Assembly (NCBI GenBank): GCA_003242895.1
Contig: QKMY01000045.1
Span: 1-64,000, forward strand
From: Candidatus Margulisiibacteriota bacterium
GTDB lineage: Bacteria > Margulisbacteria > Riflemargulisbacteria > GWF2-39-127
Direction of reading: 5' to 3'
Length of the DNA: 64,000 bases
The notes under the pieces are model-generated. The model was not told the origin of the DNA and did no database searches. It saw only the letters and a list, made by a program, of their open reading frames with translations. Below, piece by piece: positions 39,066-47,931 of the stretch. The translations under genes and the position numbers were made by a program. How positions within the stretch are numbered: the stretch's first letter is position 1; each line of letters opens with the position of its first letter.

Positions 39066-40022
39066 TTAATGAACAGGGAAAAAACAGGCGACTTCATGCC
39101 CGTCATTGTTACTGCGAATCGGAGGATACTCAGTTATGCATAGCGCCTGCTTATATTTGCATCTCCCAGAAAATCTGCATCCATCCGGCAGATTGATAGG
39201 GCTTGGAATATCGCCTTTAAGTATCTCCATCTTTTTTCTTCTGCTGGGATCAGTAACCGGAATAGAATTAAGTAATGCTTCCGTATATGGATGCGCTGAA
39301 TTGCGAAAAACAGCGTCTATAGGCCCATATTCAACGATGCGGCCTAAATACATTATGGCAACATAATTGCACATCTGAGAGATTACTCCCAGATCGTGAG
39401 AAATCATGATTATCGACATCCCAAGTTCTTCGTTAAGCTCTTTGAGAAGCTCAATTATCTGGGCTTGGATGGTAACGTCCAAAGAAGCGGTTGATTCATC
39501 TGCAATCAACAAATCAGGCCGGGCTGCAATCGCCATAGCAATCATTATTCGCTGGCACATTCCCCCACTGAACTGATGCGGATAATCATTGAGGCGTTTT
39601 TCTGCCGCAGGTATTTTGACTAAATGTAATAGCTTGATAACCTCTTTTTGTGCATCCGCTTTTGATAGCTTACGATGAAGAAGGACCACATCAATAAGCT
39701 GTTTCCCAATGGTGAATACAGGATTAAGCGATGATACCGGATTCTGAAAAATCATTGAAATCTGAGAACCTCTTATTGTACGGAGTTCTTTCGGTGCCAT
39801 AGCCAGAATATCATTCCCGTTCCACACTATTTTTCCACTGATTGCACTATCAGGAGGAAGTAATTTTAGTAATGATAAAGCCGTCACGGTTTTGCCACAC
39901 CCTGACTCGCCGACAATCCCGACAATCTGTTGCTTATCCACTTTTAAGGTAACCCCATCCACCGCCTGAACTACATCTTTACCGGCTTTAAAGGACACTC
40001 TTAGGTCATATACTTCCAGCAT
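39066..40022 (-). CDS. Oligopeptide/dipeptide ABC importer ATPase (OppD/DppD type)
   Basis: A 318-residue ATPase: Walker A GESGCGKT (38-45), signature FSGGMCQR, Walker B LLIADE and the switch His in MISHDLG. The C-terminal oligopeptide-transporter domain carries the four-cysteine pattern CRFSGRCKYKQALC ... VACFF of OppD/DppD/NikD proteins. It powers peptide or nickel-type import with the two permeases upstream (12-base gap). Its usual partner OppF/DppF is not found here; the gene is the last of the operon. Confidence 0.93.
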   Translation of the reverse strand: MLEVYDLRVSFKAGKDVVQAVDGVTLKVDKQQIVGIVGESGCGKTVTALSLLKLLPPDSAISGKIVWNGNDILAMAPKELRTIRGSQISMIFQNPVSSLNPVFTIGKQLIDVVLLHRKLSKADAQKEVIKLLHLVKIPAAEKRLNDYPHQFSGGMCQRIMIAMAIAARPDLLIADESTASLDVTIQAQIIELLKELNEELGMSIIMISHDLGVISQMCNYVAIMYLGRIVEYGPIDAVFRNSAHPYTEALLNSIPVTDPSRRKKMEILKGDIPSPINLPDGCRFSGRCKYKQALCITEYPPIRSNNDGHEVACFFPVH

Positions 40023-40034
40023 GATCTGCTCCTT

Positions 40035-40859
40035 TTAACTTTTTGGATTAAATATCCGATACATTCCATCTCCAATAAAATTTAAGGCCAACACCGTCAG
40101 CAAAATAAAAACTCCCGGGAAAAAAGTCATCCACCAGGCATCAAGCAAGTAATCCTGGGCATTATAAAGCATATTGCCCCAACTCGGTTGAGGAGGCTGG
40201 ACTCCAAGTCCGAAGTAACTCAGGGCAGACTCTGTGAGTATCGCACCTCCCATAGAAAGAACAGCAGTCACAAAAAGCGGGCCTAAAGCATTTGGCAAAA
40301 TACACTTAAAAATAATGGTAGAATTACCAAACCCGAAGGAGCGTGCAGCTTTTACAAAATCACGTGCTGCAAGCGCCAACACCTCGGCCCTCACGATCCG
40401 CGCCACCCCCATCCAACTGGTGACCCCGATAATTATTATGACATTATATATACTAGGCGTAAGCAATACCTGGATCGTCAGTAATAGAAAAATAGTCGGG
40501 ATCGCCATCAGGCCGTCTATGACCCGCATAATAATCTCGTCGACAACCCCGCCATAGAATCCGGCGATAGAGCCTATCAGCGTTCCAATCGAAAGTGATA
40601 TCAGCACTGAGACAAAAGCAACTATCAAAGAGATTCTTGCGCCGAATATTATACGCAGCATTGTGTCCCGGCCAAGATCATCCGTCCCAAACGGATGAGT
40701 TAAGGATGGAGGTTGCGGCTCACTGACATAAGCAATATGGTTAGGATCGCCGGAAATAATAAGCGGCACAACAGATGCCATCGCCAATACCATACCGACA
40801 ATTATTATTCCAACGACAATAAATGGATCCTTGCTTATCTGTTTAACTGTTCTTCTCAT
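40035..40859 (-). CDS. Peptide ABC importer permease (DppC/OppC type)
   Basis: 274 residues with about six membrane segments. The N-terminal OppC-type stretch (DPFIVVGIIIVGMVLA), HPFGTDDLGRDTMLRIIFGARISL and the EAA loop VKAARSFGFGNSTIIFKCILPN mark it as DppC/OppC. QPPQPSWGNMLYNAQDYL near the end is highly conserved. It lies 41 bases after the DppB-like gene and just before the ATPase gene. Confidence 0.94.
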   Translation of the reverse strand: MRRTVKQISKDPFIVVGIIIVGMVLAMASVVPLIISGDPNHIAYVSEPQPPSLTHPFGTDDLGRDTMLRIIFGARISLIVAFVSVLISLSIGTLIGSIAGFYGGVVDEIIMRVIDGLMAIPTIFLLLTIQVLLTPSIYNVIIIIGVTSWMGVARIVRAEVLALAARDFVKAARSFGFGNSTIIFKCILPNALGPLFVTAVLSMGGAILTESALSYFGLGVQPPQPSWGNMLYNAQDYLLDAWWMTFFPGVFILLTVLALNFIGDGMYRIFNPKS

Positions 40860-40900
40860 GGTTCCACATCTTTATTCTCTCAAAAGTATTCCGGGACCGT

Positions 40901-41878
40901 TTAACTTCTCTTTGTATAAGAGATTCTCGGGTCAACTAAATAATAAGAAATGTCTGCCAACAAATTTCCTAAAATAATAAGGGCGGAGGATACCAAAATA
41001 ATGCCCATTATTACCGGAAAATCGCGCATAAAAATAGAGTCTACCCCTAACCGCCCCATTCCAGGCCAGGCAAAAATATATTCTATGATAAAAGAACCGC
41101 CAACAAGATTAGGCAATGATAATCCGAGAATCGTTATAATTGGCAAAATCGCATTTTTGAATGCATATTTCCAAAGGATAAAAAACTCACTGAACCCCCT
41201 GGATCGTGCGGCTAAAATATAATCTTGATTCAGAACATTAAGCATTCCTGTCTTCATATATTTCGTAAGGCCTGCCAGATTACCGACTGTCATCGTTAAT
41301 AGAGGTAGTATTAAATGAAGCGAAATATCTTTGATCCGGTCAATAATAGAATCATTGATCCTCATGGGATCAAGCATGCCGGAAGAAGGAAACCAGCCTA
41401 AAATCAGGGAAAAAAACAGGATGGACATTAATCCAAGCCAAAAGGCAGGAATCGACATACCAACAAAGGTAAAAATTGTTATCACATTATCGATATGTTT
41501 CCGGTTATAGACTGCGGCAAGAATTCCTAATGGCACGGTTAGGATTAAAGTGAGAAATAAGCTCGCGGACATAAGGATCAAGGTAGCAGGCAATCTTTCA
41601 ACTATTACCTGGAAAACAGGACGTCCATTAATATAGGAATAGCCGAAATTACCTTGGGTAACATTTTTTAACCAATAAAAGTACTGCACGATAACCGGCT
41701 TGTTGAGTCCAAGGTTTTCTTTAATTCTTACTAAATCAGCGGGTTTGATTTTAGGATCAAGCATCATGGAAGAAGGATCTCCAGGTGCCAGTACCATGAG
41801 AAAATAAGATATTAAGGTAATTCCAAGCAGTAGTGGAAAAAGAAGTAGCAATCGCTTAACAAGGATATCTTTTATCAT
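40901..41878 (-). CDS. Peptide ABC importer permease (DppB/OppB type)
   Basis: 325 residues, six membrane segments. RLLLLFPLLLGITLISYFLM at the start, the GYSYINGRPV stretch, and the EAA loop YILAARSRGFSEFFILWKYAFKNA near residue 220 mark it as DppB/OppB. Its start overlaps the stop of the binding-protein gene by 4 bases, showing coupled translation. Confidence 0.94.
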   Translation of the reverse strand: MIKDILVKRLLLLFPLLLGITLISYFLMVLAPGDPSSMMLDPKIKPADLVRIKENLGLNKPVIVQYFYWLKNVTQGNFGYSYINGRPVFQVIVERLPATLILMSASLFLTLILTVPLGILAAVYNRKHIDNVITIFTFVGMSIPAFWLGLMSILFFSLILGWFPSSGMLDPMRINDSIIDRIKDISLHLILPLLTMTVGNLAGLTKYMKTGMLNVLNQDYILAARSRGFSEFFILWKYAFKNAILPIITILGLSLPNLVGGSFIIEYIFAWPGMGRLGVDSIFMRDFPVIMGIILVSSALIILGNLLADISYYLVDPRISYTKRS

Positions 41879-43515
41879 TTCGTAACAAATACATCTTCGA
41901 TATTAACAAATAATCCGGCGGGTCCTGGTTTTGATAAGCCGCCAACTCTTCTTGATACTCCGGCAACATCTTTGGGTGACCACAAGAACAGGTAAGGTTG
42001 ATCCTGTGCGATCAAATCATAAATACGAGCATATACCTTCTTGCGAGCAGCCTGGTCAATTACTTGCCGCCCTTTCACCAAGAGTTTATCAACTTCTTTG
42101 TTCTTATACCCGTTATGATTAAATCCTTTAGGGTATTCCGAAGAATGCCATATCCCATAGCTATCAGGATCAAGACCGAGGCTCCACGCCATCATAACTG
42201 CATCATACCCTTTCGGATCTTTTGGGGCATTAATAATTTTTAGCAACGAACTCCACTCCAAAACCCGCAAATTCATGGTAATCCCCATTTTCTTCAGGTC
42301 TTGCTGGATTTTGGTGGCAGCTTTCTCGGCAGTAGTGCTGCCTTTGGACATATAAATATCAAAAACAAATGGCTTGCCGTCTTTTTTCAAAATACCATTA
42401 CTTAACTTCCATCCAGCCTGACTCAATAATTGTTTTGCTTTCTCAGGACTATAAAGAAATTTGTTCACATTATCATTATGCGACCATAAAAGAGGATGCG
42501 ATGGGCTGTAAACAGGAGTAGCAAGATCTTTCATGATTGATTTAATAAGCCATCTTTTATCAACAGCATAGGCAATTGCCTGTCTAACACGAACATCAGA
42601 AAACGGTGGTTTACGGTAGTTATACCCTAGGTAGGTATAGGCAAGCTGATCATAAACAAACACATTAACTTTATTTTCTGCTTTAATTTTTTCAAAATCT
42701 TTGGGTGGGACCGTAGCATAATCGATCTCACCTTTTCGCAGTGCAATCAAACGAACATTTGCCTCGCTAATAATCTTAAAATATATTTTCGCCAGCAACG
42801 GTTTTCTGCCAAAATAAGTGTCGTTCCTGACTAATAAAACATTATCTGCAGTTTTATAAGTTTTGAACTTAAAAGGCCCTGTACCGATAGGATTACGATT
42901 AAAATCCGCAGTGTTGATGTTCTCTTTTTCAAGCAAATGTTTTGGAATAATACCCATACCCATGCTCAAAAGAAAGGGTGCGAACGTCTCTGGAAGCACG
43001 CACCTAACTGTATACTTATCTATTTTCTTAAAGGCAATCGGTTTCCCATTGATTACATAGTCGCTTCTTCGCACGGTATTGGTTGTTGTGTCAAGTATTT
43101 TCTGGAAGGTATAGACAACATCATCAGCAGTCAACTCTATCCCGTCATGGAAAAGAACGCCTTTTTTCAGATGGAAAATCCACTCTTTACCATTGTTCTT
43201 TGTTTCCCATTTTTCAGCAAGATCGGGCACTATCGCCAAGTCTTCGTTTACTTTGATCAACCCGTTAAATAAGAGCCCTACAACCGAACCAGACTCGCTA
43301 TCAGTATATAATATAGGATTAAAGTATGTCGGATCTCCTGCCAGGGTCATAATCAAGCTGCCATTAGTATTCATCTTTTCTTTTGAGGGGATGGTATTCT
43401 TGAAGACAGAAAAGGTATTCGTATTGCTCTTCGAGCTGCAGGAACTGATGAGCGAAATAGTAATAAGGATAACTACTATTTTTATAAACGCAAATAAACT
43501 GTTGTTAAAATTCAT
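41875..43515 (-). CDS. Peptide-binding lipoprotein of ABC importer (SBP family 5)
   Basis: 546 residues. The signal peptide ends with a lipobox-like ISSC, so C26 would be lipidated and the protein anchored outside the cytoplasmic membrane. The family-5 binding fold follows: DPTYFNPILYTDSESG, LKKGVLFHDGIELTADDVVYTFQKI, and KPPFSDVRVRQAIAYAVDKRWLI. Ligands of this family include di- and oligopeptides, nickel and some sugars; ligand unknown here. First gene of an A-B-C-D set of four on the minus strand; 50 bases separate it from the VOC gene upstream. Confidence 0.93.
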   Translation of the reverse strand: MNFNNSLFAFIKIVVILITISLISSCSSKSNTNTFSVFKNTIPSKEKMNTNGSLIMTLAGDPTYFNPILYTDSESGSVVGLLFNGLIKVNEDLAIVPDLAEKWETKNNGKEWIFHLKKGVLFHDGIELTADDVVYTFQKILDTTTNTVRRSDYVINGKPIAFKKIDKYTVRCVLPETFAPFLLSMGMGIIPKHLLEKENINTADFNRNPIGTGPFKFKTYKTADNVLLVRNDTYFGRKPLLAKIYFKIISEANVRLIALRKGEIDYATVPPKDFEKIKAENKVNVFVYDQLAYTYLGYNYRKPPFSDVRVRQAIAYAVDKRWLIKSIMKDLATPVYSPSHPLLWSHNDNVNKFLYSPEKAKQLLSQAGWKLSNGILKKDGKPFVFDIYMSKGSTTAEKAATKIQQDLKKMGITMNLRVLEWSSLLKIINAPKDPKGYDAVMMAWSLGLDPDSYGIWHSSEYPKGFNHNGYKNKEVDKLLVKGRQVIDQAARKKVYARIYDLIAQDQPYLFLWSPKDVAGVSRRVGGLSKPGPAGLFVNIEDVFVTK

Positions 43516-43565
43516 GACTTCATACTACACCATATCATAAAAAATGCATAGACTTTCACATTACG

Positions 43566-43994
43566 TTAGAATTCTGCCAACTCTAAAATAATATTATCCG
43601 GACCATGAAAATAACACATTTTCTTTCCATATGGATTGGTCTGGATATTACTAAAAAAATTAATGTTCTTTTCTTTTAGCTGATCGTACAACTCCTGCAC
43701 ATCATCAACAGAAAAAGCGACATGTCTAAAACCAATTTGACTCGCCTTGTCAATCTCCGGATTGCTCTCGCCTTTCGGAGAAATATACTGAAGCAACTCA
43801 ATCTTGGTCTCTGCTCCTGGCAAACAAAGGCTTACAAACGCTGCTTTGACGTTTTCCATACCAACGACTCGATCAATCCATTCACCTTCCAGGACTCGCT
43901 CCCGCTCAATAGAAAATCCCAGCTGACAAAAAAATGCCGTTGCCGATTCCAAATTCGTTACGCTTATATTGATGTGATCAATTTTTTTAATCAT
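43566..43994 (-). CDS. VOC (glyoxalase/epimerase) family protein
   Basis: 142 residues, two beta-alpha-beta-beta-beta halves of the vicinal-oxygen-chelate fold. Metal-binding positions H7 (IDHINI), E66 (KIELLQY), H91 (FRHVAF) and E138 (ILELAEF) are all present, as in glyoxalase I and methylmalonyl-CoA epimerase. With no propionate or methylglyoxal genes nearby the substrate is open. It starts 6 bases after the phosphohexomutase stop, so the two are likely co-transcribed. Confidence 0.85.
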   Translation of the reverse strand: MIKKIDHINISVTNLESATAFFCQLGFSIERERVLEGEWIDRVVGMENVKAAFVSLCLPGAETKIELLQYISPKGESNPEIDKASQIGFRHVAFSVDDVQELYDQLKEKNINFFSNIQTNPYGKKMCYFHGPDNIILELAEF

Positions 43995-44000
43995 ATGATT

Positions 44001-45692
44001 TCAGGATGAAAGACACTCGGAAAGAAGATGTTCGGCCGTATGAAATAACTTTTCCATTTCAGCTTCTGAGCGCCCTTCCACATAAAACCTGACTTTAGGC
44101 TCTGTTCCCGATGGTCTGATCAGCAGCCAGCTATTATCTTCAAATACAAATTTATAACCATCGAGCGTCAGATCTTTTTTAATTGTTTTTTCTTTAGAAT
44201 CTACCAAAACTGTTTTCCCTGGTTTGTATTTATTCAACAATCTAAGCTTCTCCTGAAGCGGTAAGCCGGATAGCGACCGATCGACTTCCTTCCCGCCACG
44301 TCCCGGATAATAGGTCCCAGCAAAATCCTGTACTTCTTTTCGAATTTCGGACAAGCTTTTCCCTATATCTATGACCATCATAATCGCCAGAAGTGCACCG
44401 ATAAGGGCATCTTTTTCCAGTGTGTGATTTTGCATGGTAATGCCATCGCTCTCTTCGAAGGCAACGATAGCTTTCTCCCTCGCATCTTCCTTAAGGTAAG
44501 GACGAAACTCCTTGAACCCGACTGCAGTCTCCCTTATTTCCAAACCAAAACGATCAGCTACGGCATTTGCGAAATTCGAGGTTGCGACTGATTTGGCCAG
44601 GATTCCTTGTAAACCCTTTACTTTATGGAGATAGTACAGCACCATTGCGCCAAAAAAATTCATTTCGATCTCTTCCACCCCGTCAGTCACTCGCACCCTA
44701 TCTCCGTCGGGGTCCATTATCGCGCCAATCTTAAACTTGTTGCTATGAAGCTTAAGTTCATTCATCACCAGCTGCATATTCCCAGAGGATGGTTCCGGTT
44801 TCACTCCACCGAAAAGGTAATCGGTGTTTGTTCGTAAATATGATATTTTTCTTGGATCAACGCCATTAAGAAGCCGTTCAAGCCTGCCTCTCGTAGCACC
44901 ATTTACATTATCAAAGGCCAGAAAGATATCGCTATTGTTAATTTTTTTGACCAAATCATCCAGGATGACAACGCTATTCCTTTTCAATAAAAATTGTTTA
45001 TACAGGTCGATTGTATCAACCTGTTGCCAGGCAAAATGCTTGTCGCCAATTACCTTAGCAGTTTCTAAAATCAGGGAATACTTCTGTTCGATAATTTCCG
45101 TCAGGTTCGGCCCTGCAGGACCGCCGTCAGAAGGATTAAATTTGTATCCGGCCCACTGGAATGGGTTATGGCTTGGGGTAAGGTTAATAGAAAAGGCACA
45201 CTTGAGCTCGACAACTGCAGCCGATAATTCCGGCGTCGTAGCCATACCAGCGTAGTATATTTTTATCCCGTTCCCGGCGAGCACCTGAGCTGCTGCGGTT
45301 GCGAACTCATGCCCCATAAACCTGGAATCGAATCCAAGGAGCCCGCCCATCGACTGGACTTCTTCGAAGGAAGTTACACCGATTTCTTTAAGAAACTCGT
45401 CGGTTTTCATCATATCAACGACCGCTTGGGTAACACGCTCAACATTCGATACAGTATAATCCTCTCCAATGATAGCCCTCCACCCGGAAGTTCCAAAGGT
45501 TAACTTAGCAGGCATACTATTTGTCTCCGCCTGTTTCTTGATTAACGTAAAAACTTCGTCAATCCGTGCCTGAATAGCGGCTATTTCCTGCTGATCTTTC
45601 AATGCATTCTTTTCGCTCACCAACATCTCCTGCACCTTCCAGAAGTGCTTGTTATTGAGTAATGAGGTAATTTTTTGATTATCTACAACCAT
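44001..45692 (-). CDS. Phosphoglucomutase/phosphomannomutase family protein
   Basis: Moves a phosphate between C1 and C6 of a hexose. 563 residues, four-domain phosphohexomutase fold. The phosphoserine is S174 in TPSHNP (172-177), the Mg loop is DPDGDR, the sugar-binding loop FEESDGIT and the phosphate-binding loop RPSGTEPKVR at the end. About 60 N-terminal residues form a helical extension before the first domain (FGTSGWRAIIGED). I chose ATG 45692 because GGAAAGGAT stands in front; TTG 45710 is the longer alternative. Whether glucose or mannose is preferred cannot be told. Confidence 0.9.
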   Translation of the reverse strand: MVVDNQKITSLLNNKHFWKVQEMLVSEKNALKDQQEIAAIQARIDEVFTLIKKQAETNSMPAKLTFGTSGWRAIIGEDYTVSNVERVTQAVVDMMKTDEFLKEIGVTSFEEVQSMGGLLGFDSRFMGHEFATAAAQVLAGNGIKIYYAGMATTPELSAAVVELKCAFSINLTPSHNPFQWAGYKFNPSDGGPAGPNLTEIIEQKYSLILETAKVIGDKHFAWQQVDTIDLYKQFLLKRNSVVILDDLVKKINNSDIFLAFDNVNGATRGRLERLLNGVDPRKISYLRTNTDYLFGGVKPEPSSGNMQLVMNELKLHSNKFKIGAIMDPDGDRVRVTDGVEEIEMNFFGAMVLYYLHKVKGLQGILAKSVATSNFANAVADRFGLEIRETAVGFKEFRPYLKEDAREKAIVAFEESDGITMQNHTLEKDALIGALLAIMMVIDIGKSLSEIRKEVQDFAGTYYPGRGGKEVDRSLSGLPLQEKLRLLNKYKPGKTVLVDSKEKTIKKDLTLDGYKFVFEDNSWLLIRPSGTEPKVRFYVEGRSEAEMEKLFHTAEHLLSECLSS

Positions 45693-45806
45693 TGTCAGAT
45701 CCTTTCCCAATTTCCCATACTTAAAATTTGCTTAGCTAGAACATTTTTTTGAATTACAATTCAATTTTACATGAAAACTGATTTATTATAAATGGGAAAA
45801 TAAGCC

Positions 45807-46946
45807 TTAGTTTTTCAGAAGGATATCTAAGGCTGTCTTCATCCTGCATTCCCAGGTATGTTTTTCCAAAACGACCTTCTGGGTTCTTTGTACAATCTCA
45901 AATCTTTCTTCCGGATGAGATAAAAAATAATTCACCTTATCCACCAGGTCTGATTTTGAGGAAAATGTTGGGATTTCTATATTATCTACGGAAAAGAGAT
46001 ACGCATTATCGTCCTGGCGATCGCTAAGCAAAAACTCGCCACTTCCAAAGCAATCAAAGATGCGTTGGGTTAGTGCAGTAGTATTATGCGCCGAAGTAAA
46101 ATTAAGATTGATCTTTGAGTTCGCAAATACTGAAACAATAGCCTCTTTATAATTTACCGGACTATGTACTGTTATGCCAGCTACTTCGCGCCAAAGCTCG
46201 TCCCCGAACACGTGGACATCTTTAGATTTCGAGAGATAAGAGATGTAGGATTTTCTCTTATAATTATTGTATCGATAGTTTATGTAATTAAAATAATGAG
46301 TAAATTGATCCAATTGCTCTGAAGCAAGCATATTGTCCAGCACAAATATTTTATAGGCTTCCTCTTTAATTTTTTTGTTTAGAAGTTCATCAGCTTTTCG
46401 CTTTAACCTTGCATTCAGCGAATTATAAAATTGTGTAATATCTTTGGGGGGGAACAAAAATCCGATAAAGCAAATATCATAGGTTTTTTCTCTACTAGCA
46501 GGAGCACTAAAGTATTGAGTAGAATAAGCGAGCGGAAGAAATGATACCCGGGAAAAACCATAATATTTAAAAATATCAACATGGGTCCTATCCCATGTGA
46601 AGATATGCTGGAGAAAGTTATGAGAATACGCACAAAGCTGAGGCATACAGCGAGGAAAATCGAAATAGAAAATAACATAACGGATTTGAAGTTCATCAAG
46701 GAGATGATTGGTTAACCCTCCTTCTCGATTTATGGGCAGCAAGCCTGTCCTTGCAATAAAAAAAACAAAGTCCGGTTTAAACTGAACTAATTTTTCTATT
46801 TCGCTATTGTTGATTACAAAGGAATTATTCTCTTTGACGACAGAGATAGCCAGAAGGGATACGCCCAAGTCACGAAGAGCTAACTCCATGCATTCCAGAA
46901 TTGGATTGGATGATGGAATAATCGCGATCTTTAGTGATCTGTGCAA
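45807..46946 (-). CDS. CgeB-like glycosyltransferase
   Basis: 379 residues of the CgeB/DUF3880 kind: an N-terminal half with KPDFVFFIARTG and RYVIFYFDFPRCMPQL and DRTHVDIFKYYGF, and a C-terminal GT-B donor half with NLNFTSAHNTTALTQRIFDCFGSGEFLLSDRQDD, where the Glu-containing GSGEFLLSD motif is typical. Such enzymes glycosylate spore or surface glycans or flagellin-like proteins. The start is TTG 46946, 1 base after the surE stop, with AAAAGAGG inside surE, so it is coupled to surE. The sugar and acceptor are unknown. Confidence 0.75.
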   Translation of the reverse strand: MHRSLKIAIIPSSNPILECMELALRDLGVSLLAISVVKENNSFVINNSEIEKLVQFKPDFVFFIARTGLLPINREGGLTNHLLDELQIRYVIFYFDFPRCMPQLCAYSHNFLQHIFTWDRTHVDIFKYYGFSRVSFLPLAYSTQYFSAPASREKTYDICFIGFLFPPKDITQFYNSLNARLKRKADELLNKKIKEEAYKIFVLDNMLASEQLDQFTHYFNYINYRYNNYKRKSYISYLSKSKDVHVFGDELWREVAGITVHSPVNYKEAIVSVFANSKINLNFTSAHNTTALTQRIFDCFGSGEFLLSDRQDDNAYLFSVDNIEIPTFSSKSDLVDKVNYFLSHPEERFEIVQRTQKVVLEKHTWECRMKTALDILLKN

Positions 46947-46947
46947 T

Positions 46948-47703
46948 TCAGAAAACCTCTTTTAATTTTTCCAGGCTCTTATAGTCGGTAAAATCAGGGG
47001 TAATGGGCGTAATGGAGACATAGTTGTTGGTCAGTGCGAGAATATCGCCATTTTTATCATCACTTATCGGTAATAATTCGCCGGATAACACATGAAATCT
47101 CTCCCCGGTATTAGATGTTTTTATAATATACTCTTCGTGCCAGGAAGAATTAGTTTGATGGGTTACACGATAACCTTTAAAATCTTTTTCTTTTATGTAA
47201 GGGATATTAACATTCAATACTCCGGGATGAAATGATTCGTTCATTTTGAAGGTTCGAAGAATTTCTCTGACGACTTTTTGGGCAAAGGTATAATCCTCTT
47301 TTTTTTCAGATTTAAGGGAAAAAGCAATCGCAGGCAGATCATGAAAACTGGCCTCCAAGGCTGCACCTACTGTCCCGGAATAAATAACGCTGGCGCCGAG
47401 ATTAGCCCCCCAGTTTATACCGGATAAAACGATATCCGGTTTTGCTTCCAAAATAATATTTAAAGCTATTTTCACACAATCAACCGGAGTTCCGTTAACT
47501 GCATATGCGGCCACCACCTTGCCATCAAAATCCACCTTTTCATAGACAAGCGGCTTTTCTATGGTTATCGAATGAGACGTAGCACTTTGCTGCTCAAGCG
47601 GTGCCACAATTACTATTTCTCCGAATTCTTTCGCTACTTCATACAACGCCCTAATTCCATGAGCTTTGATTCCGTCGTCATTAACAAGTAATATTCTCGT
47701 CAT
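46948..47703 (-). CDS. surE: 5'-nucleotidase SurE
   Basis: Removes the phosphate from nucleoside monophosphates, and in some species from short polyphosphate; linked to stationary-phase survival. 251 residues. The metal site is N8-D9-D10-G11 (ILLVNDDG), with S at QQSATSHSIT (38-48), NGTPVDCVKIAL and SGINWGANLG near 94-103. It sits before a CgeB-like glycosyltransferase on one transcript. Confidence 0.95.
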   Translation of the reverse strand: MTRILLVNDDGIKAHGIRALYEVAKEFGEIVIVAPLEQQSATSHSITIEKPLVYEKVDFDGKVVAAYAVNGTPVDCVKIALNIILEAKPDIVLSGINWGANLGASVIYSGTVGAALEASFHDLPAIAFSLKSEKKEDYTFAQKVVREILRTFKMNESFHPGVLNVNIPYIKEKDFKGYRVTHQTNSSWHEEYIIKTSNTGERFHVLSGELLPISDDKNGDILALTNNYVSITPITPDFTDYKSLEKLKEVF

Positions 47704-47790
47704 AATTAACCTTTTTACTTTTTTATTTATGAAACCAGGGTAGATTTCCCGACAATATCAAGCGATAATGTTATTGATTTGCTGATAAAA

Positions 47791-47819
47791 ATTATAGTAT
47801 GAAAAAAAAATTAATTAAA
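47791..47819 (-). promoter_or_regulatory. Possible promoter of surE
   Basis: Minus strand TTTAAT (47819-47814), 17-base spacer that includes nine T, TATAAT (47796-47791). The -10 is perfect, the -35 weak. The leader would be about 80 bases. Confidence 0.4.
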
Positions 47820-47882
47820 GCAGCTTTCTATGGAACAAGATTAAGAATTGGAAGATTGCATAGCTTCACGTTGCCACAAGAT

Positions 47883-47912
47883 AAAAAAACCCTTACTTTT
47901 GGTATAAAGTAA
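47883..47912 (-). terminator. Terminator after the large dikinase-like gene
   Basis: Minus strand TTACTTT, loop, AAAGTAA, GGG and then seven T. The stem is AT-rich (7 bp) but the T-run is strong; it stands 20 bases after the stop of the 1690-residue gene and upstream of the surE promoter. Confidence 0.5.
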
Positions 47913-47931
47913 TAGCCTCGGATATCCCCTG

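Noticed and set aside
45749..45764. TTGAAT/ATTCAA hairpin as terminator of surE and the CgeB-like gene.
   Set aside because: The T-tract follows only on the plus strand, whereas the genes are on the minus strand, and the stem is six AT-rich pairs.
47774..47803. Plus-strand TTGATT plus TAGTAT as a promoter.
   Set aside because: Spacing is short and no plus-strand gene follows for over 5 kb.
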